Notes: generated from the letters alone by a model not told the origin. 52,815 bases of DNA from an uncultured Eubacteriales bacterium (GCA_902800625.1 CADCFG010000004.1:1-52815), one strand, 5' to 3'; positions 1 through 7,463 are shown, counted from the first letter of the stretch. Program-made: numbers and translations.

Positions 1-58
1 CAAGATCATCGACGATTGACAGTGTCAATGACAATTGCTGCCGCGAGGTAGCGCCATC

Positions 59-95
59 CGCCCGCCCCGTAGATTATGGGGCGGGCGTCTGTGTA
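59..95 (+). terminator. Rho-independent-type terminator
   Basis: A perfect 10-bp stem (CGCCCGCCCC at 59-68 with GGGGCGGGCG at 78-87) encloses a 9-base A/T-rich loop and is followed by a T-rich tail. It probably ends a transcript entering from the left; one frame reads five codons and a TGA at 17-19, but that is too short to call a gene. Confidence 0.6.
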
Positions 96-159
96 TCTGT
101 GAATTGAGCCCGCCCGGCGATGCGGGGTCAGCGAGGATCGGGATTTCGTAAATGCTCTT

Positions 160-186
160 GTAAGGGCGGCGCAACGCCGCCCCTAC
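160..186. repeat. REP-like palindrome, copy 1
   Basis: Two 12-base arms around a CAA loop, centred on AGGGCGGCG/CGCCGCCCCT, with one mismatch. A close relative with the same GGCG-loop-CGCCGCCCCT core occurs at 17084-17108, so this is a dispersed intergenic palindrome rather than a gene-specific signal. Confidence 0.55.
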
Positions 187-206
187 AGAAGATTATGCGC
201 CAACCA

Positions 207-254
207 AAAGCCTCCCCACCGCAGTGGGGAGGTGGCGCGAAGCGCCGGTGGGGC
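207..254. repeat. Double-hairpin repeat (CCTCCCC/GGGGAGG type), copy 1
   Basis: A 9-bp stem CCTCCCCAC/GTGGGGAGG (211-219 with 224-232) is followed after one base by a second hairpin GGCGC-GAA-GCGCC (234-246) and GGTGGGG. The same order, a C-rich/G-rich stem, then TGGC and a GAA-loop hairpin, then a G-rich tail, is found at 29389-29437 inside a coding sequence. Confidence 0.5.
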
Positions 255-299
255 ACCCCTATCCAGGACTGTCCCATTCCTCGCTGCTCCCAATCACGG

Positions 300-387
300 G
301 GCGGCCTGCCGAGTCGTGAATTGAAGCGAGCGGCTCGGCGCGTGGTGCCGAACGCGAAGCTTCACTGAACAGCGAGCGCAGGCCGCC
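300..387. repeat. Palindromic noncoding stretch
   Basis: Nine-base arms GGCGGCCTG (300-308) and CAGGCCGCC (379-387) enclose about 70 bases that hold a second pair, GCCGAG/CTCGGC. No convincing ribosome binding site or conserved protein is visible between bases 20 and 500, so this 480-base stretch is read as noncoding and repeat-rich. Confidence 0.4.
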
Positions 388-445
388 AAAAAAGAGCGCT
401 CCACGGTTTCCCTTATAACAATCACATTGGGAACCGTGGAACGCA
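388..445 (-). terminator. Strong intrinsic terminator downstream of the L,D-transpeptidase gene
   Basis: On the minus strand the stem CCACGGTTCCC/GGGAAACCGTGG (one bulge), extended by GCG/CGC, is followed by a TCTTTTTT tract at 394-388. It is the second of two hairpins after the transpeptidase stop codon. Confidence 0.7.
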
Positions 446-467
446 ATTATAATGGCATATAACGCAA

Positions 468-497
468 ATGCGGCGCGTCCGGAAGGGCGCGCCGCAT
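468..497 (-). terminator. Hairpin directly after the L,D-transpeptidase stop
   Basis: A perfect 10-bp stem ATGCGGCGCG/CGCGCCGCAT starts six bases beyond the stop codon. It lacks a long T tract, so it probably acts with the stronger terminator at 388-445 or protects the 3' end of the message. Confidence 0.45.
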
Positions 498-502
498 CAT
501 TT

Positions 503-1849
503 TCACTCCACCACCTTGATGGTGATGGTCGCTTTTTTCTTGTTTCCGGTCTTGACAGTAATCTTGGCTGTGCCCTTTTTGCGTGCGGTGACCAGGCCGT
601 TCTTGTTCACGGTGGCGCACTTCTTCTTGGAGCTGGTCCAGGTGAACGTGCTCTTGGCGGTGGCCGGGTTGAGGACGGGGTTCAGCTGGACGGTCTCGCC
701 CTCGTGAAGCGTGATCGGCCCCGTCTCGGCAAAGTGTACGCCATGGGGCTTGTTGACGGCCAGTACCTTCACGGTCACGGTGGCCTTCTTGTCGTTGGAG
801 CTCGTGACGGTGATCTTCGCCGTGCCCTTTTTACCAGCGGTGACCAGGCCCGAGGGGCCTACGCTGGCGACGGATGCCTTGCTGGACTTCCAGGTCAGCC
901 CGTCGGCGGCGACGGCGGGCTCCACGCTGGCGTTCAGCTGCAGGGTGTCGCCCTTGCAGATGTAGACCGTGCCCTTGCGATCCAGGGACAGCTTGTCGGC
1001 GGCCAGGGGATCCACGGAGTTCACCACCACGCTGGCCTTGACGCCGTTGGAGGCGGTAACGGTGATGGTGGCCTCGCCGTGGCCCACGGCGGTGAGCAGA
1101 CCCTTGGAGCTCACCTTCACCCGCTTGGTCTTGCTGGACTTCCAGGTCAGCTTGGTGTTGGCCTTCTCCGGCTCGACGGTGCATTTCAGCTGCAGCTTCT
1201 CGCCCTTGTTCAGCGTGATCGGGCCGGCCTGATCCAGCACCAGCGACTTCACCTTCGGCGACGCGGGGATCGACGGTGTCACGCTCGTGCCGGCCTTGCC
1301 GCCCAGCACGCTGGTGATGCGCTTGTCGTTCACGCCCTTGTGGATGATGACCTTGCTGCCGCAGGCTACGTTGTCGCGTATCCACTTGGCGTTGTACACC
1401 TCCAGCCGGATGCAGCCGTGGGAGGCCTTGTGGCCCAGCTTGCTCAGCGTGCTTCTCATCAGGCTGTTGTCATTGCGCTTGGAAAACAGCACCGAGTGGA
1501 AAAAGTAACCGCCGGTGATGCGCACAGCCCACTTCACGTAGACGTTGCCAAACAGGCTCCACTCGCTGCGGTTGGTGCCGCTCTTGGGCAGCTTGAAGGT
1601 GCCCAGCGGCGTGGGCGTGGCGTTGGTGCCCGTGGAACACTTCCAGCGGTGTACCACGCTGTTGTCCGCGGTTGAGTAGATGGTGACGCGCTGGTTGTTC
1701 ACGTCCACGCCGATCCAGTAGGGCAGGGGAGCAGGCTCGGACGGGGTCTGCGTCTCTCCCTCGGCGCGGGCAACGGCGACGGCGGGCGTCAGCGTCATCG
1801 CCAGCATCAGCATTGCCAGCATCAGGGCAAGGATCTTGAGATATTTCAT
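503..1849 (-). CDS. Secreted L,D-transpeptidase (YkuD) with three Ig-like (BIG2) domains
   Basis: Likely forms or edits 3-3 crosslinks in peptidoglycan outside the membrane. The 448-residue product starts with a signal peptide (about residues 1-29). A YkuD domain follows (about 44-175) with the catalytic signature SHGCIRL, in which His144 and Cys146 are the expected active-site residues. Three tandem repeats of about 80 residues come next, each with the LxWxSS...V...GLVTA..KGTAKITV pattern of bacterial Ig-like group 2 domains, probably wall-binding spacers. The start at 1849 is chosen over an in-frame ATG 54 bases upstream because AAGGAG lies nine bases before it and the upstream ATG sits on the promoter. 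There is no lipobox or sortase signal. The family call is firm; the exact substrate is not known. Confidence 0.9.
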   Translation of the reverse strand: MKYLKILALMLAMLMLAMTLTPAVAVARAEGETQTPSEPAPLPYWIGVDVNNQRVTIYSTADNSVVHRWKCSTGTNATPTPLGTFKLPKSGTNRSEWSLFGNVYVKWAVRITGGYFFHSVLFSKRNDNSLMRSTLSKLGHKASHGCIRLEVYNAKWIRDNVACGSKVIIHKGVNDKRITSVLGGKAGTSVTPSIPASPKVKSLVLDQAGPITLNKGEKLQLKCTVEPEKANTKLTWKSSKTKRVKVSSKGLLTAVGHGEATITVTASNGVKASVVVNSVDPLAADKLSLDRKGTVYICKGDTLQLNASVEPAVAADGLTWKSSKASVASVGPSGLVTAGKKGTAKITVTSSNDKKATVTVKVLAVNKPHGVHFAETGPITLHEGETVQLNPVLNPATAKSTFTWTSSKKKCATVNKNGLVTARKKGTAKITVKTGNKKKATITIKVVE

Positions 1850-1902
1850 GCAAAGGGCTCCTTCGTGACAAAAATATGCCAAAAATATGAAATCCTGATA
1901 CA

Positions 1903-1931
1903 ATTATATCAATATTATGTGCAAAAGTCAA
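1903..1931 (-). promoter_or_regulatory. Sigma-A promoter for the L,D-transpeptidase gene
   Basis: TTGACT (1931-1926) and TATAAT (1908-1903) are 17 bases apart in an AT-rich island, about 55 bases upstream of the start codon. Confidence 0.8.
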
Positions 1932-1981
1932 TATAAAAAGGGCGGTCACGGAGTCGCGACAGCCCTTCATTAGAGTTAATC

Positions 1982-2605
1982 TTACGCGATGTCGATATTC
2001 TCGCCCTTCAGGCCGATGTGGGCGCCGGTCTTGGCTTCGGCGGAGTCGGGATGGGCCAGCAGCCACTTGTTGCGGGCGGTCATCCACTTGTCCTCTTCGT
2101 TGGCGGGCTCGTAGTCGGGCTTTTCGGTATTGGTGCCCTTGGGCAGCACCACGGCCACGCGGAAGCCGTCGGCGGCGCTGACGTGGCAGGGGGCGTAGTG
2201 CAGCGTGGTGGCGTACACCTCAACGACCACGCCTGCGGGTACGCGGAAGGCCTTGACCAGGGACGTATCCAGCACGCCGTCGACGATCTGGTCCTCCTTG
2301 GCCAGCAGCAGCACGAAGTCGTGGGTGCCGATGTTCACCTCGCTGTCGCGATGGTACTCCAGGCAGTTCAGCTTGGTGTTGTGGCCCCAGCACATGCCCA
2401 GCTGAATGGGCATGCCGCCGTAGGCGCGGTCGCGCAGCGGTTCAAAGATGGCGCAGGCCTCCAGGCTGTCGATGCCGGGCTCGTAGGCGGTGCCCTCCGG
2501 CAGGTCGATCTTCATCATGGCTTCCTGCAGCTCCTTCGTGTCGTAGCCCTGAAGCACCTGGCCATAGGGCTTGAATTCGGCGTCGTAGATGGAATGGATC
2601 TTCAT
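1982..2605 (-). CDS. DUF4867 family protein (cupin-like)
   Basis: A 207-residue cytoplasmic protein with no signal peptide. It resembles the DUF4867 family, which I recall as cupin-like and sometimes found near sugar-metabolism genes; no reaction is established. Visible features are a conserved N-terminal IYD..F..YG start, the block MCWGHNTKLNCLEYHRDSEVN with several His/Cys/Glu residues that could bind metal, and a later VPAGVVVEVYATTLHYAPCHV strand pair typical of a beta-barrel. GGGAGG lies nine bases before the ATG and a good promoter lies just upstream, so it is probably transcribed alone. Its neighbours give no functional clue. Confidence 0.7.
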   Translation of the reverse strand: MKIHSIYDAEFKPYGQVLQGYDTKELQEAMMKIDLPEGTAYEPGIDSLEACAIFEPLRDRAYGGMPIQLGMCWGHNTKLNCLEYHRDSEVNIGTHDFVLLLAKEDQIVDGVLDTSLVKAFRVPAGVVVEVYATTLHYAPCHVSAADGFRVAVVLPKGTNTEKPDYEPANEEDKWMTARNKWLLAHPDSAEAKTGAHIGLKGENIDIA

Positions 2606-2640
2606 GGATATGCCTCCCTGTCGTTTTATTGGCTGCTTTT

Positions 2641-2669
2641 AGGATACTCTTGTTTGGGGCGGCTGTCAA
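2641..2669 (-). promoter_or_regulatory. Sigma-A promoter for the DUF4867 gene
   Basis: TTGACA (2669-2664) and TATCCT (2646-2641) with a 17-base spacer. It lies nine bases from the -35 of the divergent promoter at 2678-2706. Confidence 0.7.
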
Positions 2670-2677
2670 TATAAACA

Positions 2678-2706
2678 TGGACAAACCGCACGAGATGATG
2701 TATAAT
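2678..2706 (+). promoter_or_regulatory. Sigma-A promoter for the MBOAT gene
   Basis: TGGACA (2678-2683) and TATAAT (2701-2706), spacer 17 bases, followed 38 bases later by the gene start. Confidence 0.75.
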
Positions 2707-2743
2707 ATAGATTAGTTTATTATGCTCCCAAGGAGTGCGGCAA

Positions 2744-4150
2744 ATGGTATTTTCCAGCATCGAATTCCTGTTTTACTTCCTGCCGGTGGTGCTGATCGGC
2801 TATTACATCCTGAAGCGCTGGCGCAAGGCGGCCAACGTGTTCCTGTCGGTGATGAGCCTGGGCTTCTATGCCTTCGGCGCGCCCAAGTTCTTCCCGATCA
2901 TGATGGCCTCCATCGTGATGAACTGGCTGTTCGGCCTGTGGGTGGACAGAGCTCGGGACAACAAAAAGCAGGCCAAGCTGGCGCTCACGCTGATGGTGGT
3001 TTTCAACCTGGGGCTGCTGGGCGTGTTCAAGTATTTGATGTTCCTGATGAACAGTCTGAACGCCTGGTTCAGCCTGCGCCTGCCCGTGCCGCAGATCACG
3101 CTGCCCATCGGCATATCCTTCTTCACCTTCCAGGCCATGAGCTATGTGATTGACGTGTACCGCGGCGACGGCAAGGTGCAGAAGAACCTGATCAACGTGT
3201 GCCTGTACATCTCTTTCTTTCCGCAGCTGATCGCCGGCCCCATCGTGCGCTACCAGACCGTGGCGGACGAGATCCAGAACCGCCGGGAGAACCTGGACGA
3301 CTTCATCGAGGGCACCCAGCGCTTCATGAAGGGCTTTTGCAAGAAAATGCTGCTGGCCAACAACCTGGGCCTGCTGGTGGATACCGCCTTTGCGCTGGAG
3401 ACCAGCGAGCTTTCCGTGGTCAGCGCGTGGCTGGCGGCCTGCGCTTACCTGATGCAGGTGTACTACGACTTCTCCGGCTATTCCGACATGGCCATCGGCC
3501 TGGGCCGCATGTTCGGCTTCCACTTTCTGGAGAACTTTACCTATCCCTTCATCTGCAAGAGCGTGGGCGAGTTCTGGAAGCGCTGGCACATCTCCCTGGG
3601 CAGCTGGTTCACCGACTATCTGTACATCCCCCTGGGCGGCAGCCGCGTGAAGACACCCCGTCTGGTGTTCAACATGATGGTGGTCTGGACGCTCACCGGC
3701 CTGTGGCACGGCGCGGCCTGGACCTACTTCCTCTGGGGCATGGGCTTCGGCATCTTCCTGGTGGTGGAGCGCCTGACCGGCATGGGCAAGTGGATGAGCA
3801 AGCACGCCATCGGCCACTTCTACGCCATGTTCGTGGTGGTGACCATCACGGTGATGATCCGCTCGGATAATCTGCACGTGGCGCGCATATTCTATGGATC
3901 GATGTTCGGCCTGGGCGGCGCGCCGCTGTGGAACGGCCTGACCAATGCCTTCCTGCGGGAGTACGGCCCGTTCCTGGCCGCGGGCGTTCTGTTCAGCCTG
4001 CCGGTGCCGGAATTCCTGCGCGACCGGCTGCACGTCTCCCCGAACCTGATCAAGGTGGTGGGCGCTGCGGCGCTGCTGGGCCTGACGTTCATTTCCATCA
4101 GCTATGTGGCGGTGGGCAGCTACAATCCGTTTATTTATTTTAATTTCTGA
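2744..4150 (+). CDS. MBOAT family membrane O-acyltransferase (AlgI/DltB-like)
   Basis: A 468-residue polytopic membrane protein of normal length for the family. It is expected to move an acyl (often acetyl) group across the membrane onto an extracytoplasmic polymer. Family marks include an N-terminal FxSxEFLFYFLP segment, many hydrophobic helices, the block FWKRWHISLGSWFTDYLYIP with a conserved His, and GLWHGAAWTYFLWG, whose His is the invariant MBOAT catalytic residue. The ATG at 2744 is preferred to the GTG at 2735 because AAGGAG ends eight bases before it and would overlap the GTG. AlgI-type enzymes usually have a partner SGNH/AlgJ-type protein nearby; none is seen, so the acceptor (wall polymer, teichoic acid or exopolysaccharide) is unknown. 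Confidence 0.9.
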   Translation: MVFSSIEFLFYFLPVVLIGYYILKRWRKAANVFLSVMSLGFYAFGAPKFFPIMMASIVMNWLFGLWVDRARDNKKQAKLALTLMVVFNLGLLGVFKYLMFLMNSLNAWFSLRLPVPQITLPIGISFFTFQAMSYVIDVYRGDGKVQKNLINVCLYISFFPQLIAGPIVRYQTVADEIQNRRENLDDFIEGTQRFMKGFCKKMLLANNLGLLVDTAFALETSELSVVSAWLAACAYLMQVYYDFSGYSDMAIGLGRMFGFHFLENFTYPFICKSVGEFWKRWHISLGSWFTDYLYIPLGGSRVKTPRLVFNMMVVWTLTGLWHGAAWTYFLWGMGFGIFLVVERLTGMGKWMSKHAIGHFYAMFVVVTITVMIRSDNLHVARIFYGSMFGLGGAPLWNGLTNAFLREYGPFLAAGVLFSLPVPEFLRDRLHVSPNLIKVVGAAALLGLTFISISYVAVGSYNPFIYFNF

Positions 4151-4237
4151 GGGAACAGGGAGTAGGGAGCAGGGAGTAGGGAGTAGGAAAAGCTGCTGGC
4201 ACAATCCACTCCACACTCCACACCCCAAACTCTCAAT
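4151..4237. repeat. Mirrored heptamer element, copy 1 (GGGAGTA type)
   Basis: Five and a bit 7-base units run from 4151 to 4187 (GGGAACA, GGGAGTA, GGGAGCA, GGGAGTA, GGGAGTA, GG). After about 15 bases a second run of five 7-base units goes from 4203 to 4237 (AATCCAC, TCCACAC, TCCACAC, CCCAAAC, TCTCAAT) with C-rich rather than G-rich units. The element begins directly after the MBOAT stop codon and ends about 20 bases before the murB start. Similar architecture occurs at 9531-9609 and 33508-33613. Confidence 0.75.
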
Positions 4238-4258
4238 GCTTCTCTCATCGGAGGCTAT

Positions 4259-5167
4259 ATGAAGCAGATCATTGAAGCCCTTTCCGCTTTCGCCCGACCC
4301 GACCAGATCCTGTTGAATGAGCCCATGTCCCGGCACACCACGTTCCGCGTGGGCGGGCCGGCAGACTTGGTGTTCCTGCCGGAGAGCGGCGAACAGGTGG
4401 CGGCGGCGTTGAAGGCGGCGCAGAGCGCGGGTGTTCCCGCTTATGTGATCGGCAACGGCTCCAACCTGCTGGTGAAGGACGGCGGCATCCGTGGTCTGGT
4501 GATCGTACTGGGCGAGGGCATGAGCGCCGTCAGCCGGGAGGGGAACACCATCACCGCCCAGGCGGGAGCGTCCCTGGCCAGGGTGGCGGCGTTTGCCCAG
4601 AGCGAGGGCCTTTCCGGGCTGGAGTTCGCCTCCGGCATCCCGGGCACCCTGGGCGGCGGCTGCGCCATGAACGCCGGGGCCTACGGCGGCCAGCTGTCCG
4701 ACTGCCTGGTCGATGCCCAGGTGCTGATGGGCGGCGAGGCGCGCACGCTGTCGGCCGCTGAGATGGAGATGGGCTATCGCACGACCCGGCCCCTGCGGGA
4801 GGGTGGCGTGGTGCTGTCGGCCCGGTTCGCGCTGACAGCGGACGACCCTGGGGCCATCGGCGCTCGGATGAAGGAGCTGAACGCCCGCAGGCGTGACAAG
4901 CAGCCGCTGAACTATCCCAGCGCGGGCAGCACCTTCAAGCGCCCGGAGGGCCATTTCGCCGGGGCGCTGATCGAAGGCGCGGGCCTGAAGGGCCGAAGCG
5001 TCGGCGGCGCGCAGGTCAGCGAGAAGCACGCCGGGTTCATCATCAATACCGGCAATGGCACCGCCGCGGACATCCTGGGCCTGATCCGCCTGGTGCAGGA
5101 CGAGGTGCGGGATAAGTACGGCGTGGAGCTGGAGACGGAAGTGCGGATCATCGGAGAGGACGCGTAG
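4259..5167 (+). CDS. murB: UDP-N-acetylmuramate dehydrogenase
   Basis: Reduces UDP-GlcNAc-enolpyruvate to UDP-MurNAc with NADPH and FAD in the cytoplasm, an essential step of peptidoglycan precursor synthesis. The 302-residue product has the type II MurB layout: an FAD-binding domain with TFRVGGPADL, VIGNGSNLLV, and the GIPGTLGGGCAMNAGAYG flavin loop. The C-terminal substrate domain has YPSAGSTFKRP, whose Ser is the expected proton donor, and KHAGFIIN. GGAGG sits four bases before the ATG. The next gene, whiA, starts three bases after the stop, so the two are almost certainly co-translated. Confidence 0.96.
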   Translation: MKQIIEALSAFARPDQILLNEPMSRHTTFRVGGPADLVFLPESGEQVAAALKAAQSAGVPAYVIGNGSNLLVKDGGIRGLVIVLGEGMSAVSREGNTITAQAGASLARVAAFAQSEGLSGLEFASGIPGTLGGGCAMNAGAYGGQLSDCLVDAQVLMGGEARTLSAAEMEMGYRTTRPLREGGVVLSARFALTADDPGAIGARMKELNARRRDKQPLNYPSAGSTFKRPEGHFAGALIEGAGLKGRSVGGAQVSEKHAGFIINTGNGTAADILGLIRLVQDEVRDKYGVELETEVRIIGEDA

Positions 5168-5170
5168 ATC

Positions 5171-6127
5171 ATGTCGTTTGCATCGGACGTGCGGGGCGAG
5201 CTGGCCCGGCAGAACGTGACGGATGCCTGTTGCGCGAGAAGCGAGTTGACCGCGGCGCTGCTCTGTGGCGGGGGCATCGCCTGGCGCGGACGCGGGCGCT
5301 ACGCGGCGTCGATCACGGCGGGGGAGGCCTCCACCGTGCGACGCTACTTCGCCATGCTCAAGCAGTTCTACGGCATCATCGGCCAGATCCGCACGCTGTC
5401 CGGCGACGCGCTGAACAACCAGACCCGCTACCAGCTGGCCGTGGCAGACGAGGACGCGACAAAGCTGCTGGAGGCGCTGGGCCTGCTGGACGAGGCAGGG
5501 CTGTTCGGCCTGCGGGCCGTGCCGCCGGAGGAGACGGTGCGCTTCGCTTGCTGCAAGAAATCGTTTGTGCGCGCGGCCTTTCTGATGTGCGGCGCGGTGA
5601 GCCATCCGGACAAGGGTTATCACATCGAAATCGCCGCGCCGAGCGAGGACCTGGCGGCGTTTATCGCCCGACAGCTTCAATATTTTGAGATAAATGTTAA
5701 AAACACGTGCAGAAAATCAAAATATGTGGTATACTTGAAGCGCGCCGAGGGCATCTCGGACATGCTCTCGCTGCTGGGGGCCAGCGGCGCGATGCTGGCG
5801 TTTGAGAACGTGCGGGTGAAGAAGGAAGTCAGCAACCGGGTCAACCGGCAGATGAACTGCGACAACTCCAACATCAACCGCGCCGTCAGCGCCGCCGAGG
5901 CCCAGATCCGGGACATCCGATTCATCGATTCCGAGATCGGCCTGGACAAGCTGCCCAGGAGCCTGCGGGACATGGCCATCGCCCGGCACAACAACCCGGA
6001 GATGCCCCTGGCGGAGCTGGGGGAACAGCTGGACCCGCCGCTGGGCAAGAGCGGCGTGAACGCGCGGCTGCGGCGGCTGACGGAGTTGGCCGCGAAGCTG
6101 CGCAGCGGGGAAGACGTGGATTTATAG
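5171..6127 (+). CDS. whiA: WhiA sporulation/division regulator
   Basis: A DNA-binding protein conserved in Gram-positive bacteria; in other species it affects cell division, chromosome segregation and, in actinomycetes, sporulation. The 318-residue product has the usual build: an N-terminal LAGLIDADG-like part (start MSFASDVRGELAR) and a C-terminal helix-turn-helix region with the conserved NRVNRQMNCDNSNINR stretch followed by LGEQL.PPLGKSGVNARLRRL. Codons for residues about 170-190 form an AT-rich island in an otherwise GC-rich gene. It overlaps the murB expression unit and precedes a Crh-like gene. In many Firmicutes rapZ and yvcK lie between murB and whiA; both are absent here. Confidence 0.96.
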   Translation: MSFASDVRGELARQNVTDACCARSELTAALLCGGGIAWRGRGRYAASITAGEASTVRRYFAMLKQFYGIIGQIRTLSGDALNNQTRYQLAVADEDATKLLEALGLLDEAGLFGLRAVPPEETVRFACCKKSFVRAAFLMCGAVSHPDKGYHIEIAAPSEDLAAFIARQLQYFEINVKNTCRKSKYVVYLKRAEGISDMLSLLGASGAMLAFENVRVKKEVSNRVNRQMNCDNSNINRAVSAAEAQIRDIRFIDSEIGLDKLPRSLRDMAIARHNNPEMPLAELGEQLDPPLGKSGVNARLRRLTELAAKLRSGEDVDL

Positions 6128-6145
6128 TATACTGGAGGGACTGAA

Positions 6146-6394
6146 ATGGTACGCATGGAAGCCGTCTTTCAATGCGGCGACGGCATGACGCCGGACGTGG
6201 CGGCGAAGCTGACCGCCATCGCTGAAAAATACGACGCGAAGCTGGAAATGGAGCGCGGGGACAAGCGGGTGCTGCTGGATTCGCTGATCGGCATACTGTC
6301 CGTGCCCTGCCGCCGGGGCGATCGGTTGACGATCCTCGCCGACGGCGTGGACGCACAGGCCGCCGCCGAGGCCATCGCCGCGGCGCTGGAGTAA
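6146..6394 (+). CDS. Crh-like HPr-family protein lacking the PTS histidine
   Basis: An 82-residue HPr-fold protein 18 bases after whiA, with GGAGGG six bases before the ATG. Compared with HPr, the phosphotransfer His15 is replaced by Thr15 and Arg17 by Asp17 (DGMTPDVAA in place of xGxHARPAA), while the regulatory Ser46 is kept in DSLIGILS. That is the pattern of Crh, which cannot carry PTS phosphate but can be phosphorylated by HPr kinase and serve as a CcpA cofactor. The whiA-crh order matches other Firmicutes. The function is inferred from the family; no HPr kinase or CcpA gene is in the window. Confidence 0.85.
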   Translation: MVRMEAVFQCGDGMTPDVAAKLTAIAEKYDAKLEMERGDKRVLLDSLIGILSVPCRRGDRLTILADGVDAQAAAEAIAAALE

Positions 6395-6432
6395 AAAGAA
6401 AGACTGAAGGGCCTATGCCATTCAGTCAGGAA

Positions 6433-6524
6433 AGATTCTTCGACTTCGGCTTCGCCCTCGCTCAGAATGACAGCAGTATGATTTGTGTCATCCTGAGCGA
6501 AGCGATAGCGCAGTCGAAGAATCT
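6433..6524. repeat. Inverted-repeat element, TCTTCGACT type, copy 1
   Basis: Perfect 13-base outer arms AGATTCTTCGACT (6433-6445) and AGTCGAAGAATCT (6512-6524) enclose inner complementary blocks (CTCAGAATGACA against TGTCATCCTGAG). A second copy lies at 13048-13161. It sits between the converging Crh-like and noc genes, and the right arm is followed by TTTTTATC, so it may also terminate plus-strand transcription. Minus-strand reading of such elements gives spurious peptides of the CHPERSASEVEGS kind. Confidence 0.75.
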
Positions 6525-6576
6525 TTTTATCTTCCTGTCTATATGACAATGGACTGAAACGCCTCCTTTCTGCCGG

Positions 6577-7389
6577 TCACGGCTCCCGCCGTACCCCCGG
6601 GAACGTCACGATTACCCGCACGCAGCCGTCCGCTTCTTCCACCTGGCTGGTGACGGGCACGCCGATGGCCTTCAGCTGGCGCACGGTGTCCATCAGGGCG
6701 TTGATGACGATGCGGTTGTCCCGCAGGATGGGGGAGAGCCGCGGCCGTGTCCGGGGCTTCGCTGCGCGCCGGTCAACGAGCCCCTCCAGCTGCTTCACGC
6801 TCAGCCGCTGTTCCGCCGCCTGCCGGGCCAGCTCCAGCTGCCGCGCCTCGCCCTGGGCCCCCAGCAGCGCCCGGGCATGGCGCTCCGAGAGGCCCGCCTC
6901 ACGTACCAGGCTCTGCACCCGCTCCGGCAGCTTCAGCAGCCGCAGCCGGTTCGCCAGCGCCGACGGGCTGCAGGACAGGCTCATGGCCAGCTGCTCCTGG
7001 GTGATGCTCCGGCTGTCCAGGATGCGCCGGCAGGCCGCGGCCACGTCCAGGAAGTGCAGATCCTCCCGTTGCAGGTTCTCAACCAGCGCGATCAGCGCGA
7101 GGTCGTCCTCGCCGCCCGTGAGCACGATGGCCTCCGCCCACTGCCGCCCCAGCAGCTTCAGTGCCCGCAGCCGCCGCTCCCCGGCCACCAGCAGGTACTG
7201 CCCGCCGCCCTCGGCTTGCACCAGCAGCGGCGACAGCAGCCCGTGCAGCCGGATGGACTGGGCCAGCGCCTCGATGGACTCGGCGGGGAAGTCCCGCCGG
7301 GGCTGGTCGGGGCCGGGATGGACGCTGCGCACCGGCACGCGGCTCAGGTGGCGGCCGGGCAGGGGCTGGACGCTTTGCGACTTGAACAA
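6577..7389 (-). CDS. ParB/Noc-family nucleoid protein
   Basis: A 270-residue ParB-superfamily protein. ParB members are CTP-dependent DNA clamps; Noc members prevent septum formation over the nucleoid. The N-terminal ParB domain shows QPRRDF, the IRLHGLLSPLLVQ stretch and the CTP-binding motif GERRLRALKLLG, followed by ENLQREDL. The central helix-turn-helix is SITQEQLAMSLSCSPSALANRLRLLKLP. The C-terminal segment DNRIVINALMDTVRQLKAIG resembles Noc more than Spo0J, and no parA is adjacent, so Noc is preferred but not proven. The start is taken as a TTG at 7389, because GGAGGG lies exactly seven bases before it; upstream ATG-like starts would overlap the probable control region and the terminator of the neighbouring RNA gene. 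Confidence 0.82.
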   Translation of the reverse strand: MFKSQSVQPLPGRHLSRVPVRSVHPGPDQPRRDFPAESIEALAQSIRLHGLLSPLLVQAEGGGQYLLVAGERRLRALKLLGRQWAEAIVLTGGEDDLALIALVENLQREDLHFLDVAAACRRILDSRSITQEQLAMSLSCSPSALANRLRLLKLPERVQSLVREAGLSERHARALLGAQGEARQLELARQAAEQRLSVKQLEGLVDRRAAKPRTRPRLSPILRDNRIVINALMDTVRQLKAIGVPVTSQVEEADGCVRVIVTFPGVRREP

Positions 7390-7427
7390 GGGCGATCCCT
7401 CCGGGCAAAGTATTGCACACTTTATAT

Positions 7428-7447
7428 ATTCGCCCGGGCCCGCGAAT
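7428..7447. promoter_or_regulatory. Palindrome in front of the noc-like gene
   Basis: ATTCGC (7428-7433) and GCGAAT (7442-7447) flank CCGGGCCC. It lies about 40 bases upstream of the TTG start, over the spacer of a weak promoter candidate (TTATTC at 7449-7444, TATAAA at 7426-7421 on the minus strand). The CCCGGG core recalls the Noc binding site, but the arms differ. An operator role is inferred only. Confidence 0.3.
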
Positions 7448-7463
7448 AATCTGCGTTTGGGCA

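Noticed and set aside
1..19. Possible last five codons of a gene (KIIDD, then TGA)
   Set aside because: Too short to support, although the terminator at 59-95 would fit a gene ending there.
4151..4237. CRISPR-like tandem repeat
   Set aside because: Units are only 7 bases, contiguous, with no spacers and no cas genes nearby.
2720..5680. Open frame of about 980 codons on the minus strand opposite MBOAT, murB and whiA
   Set aside because: Low-complexity Gln/His/Ala/Arg composition, crosses three well-supported plus-strand genes, and lacks any recognisable domain.
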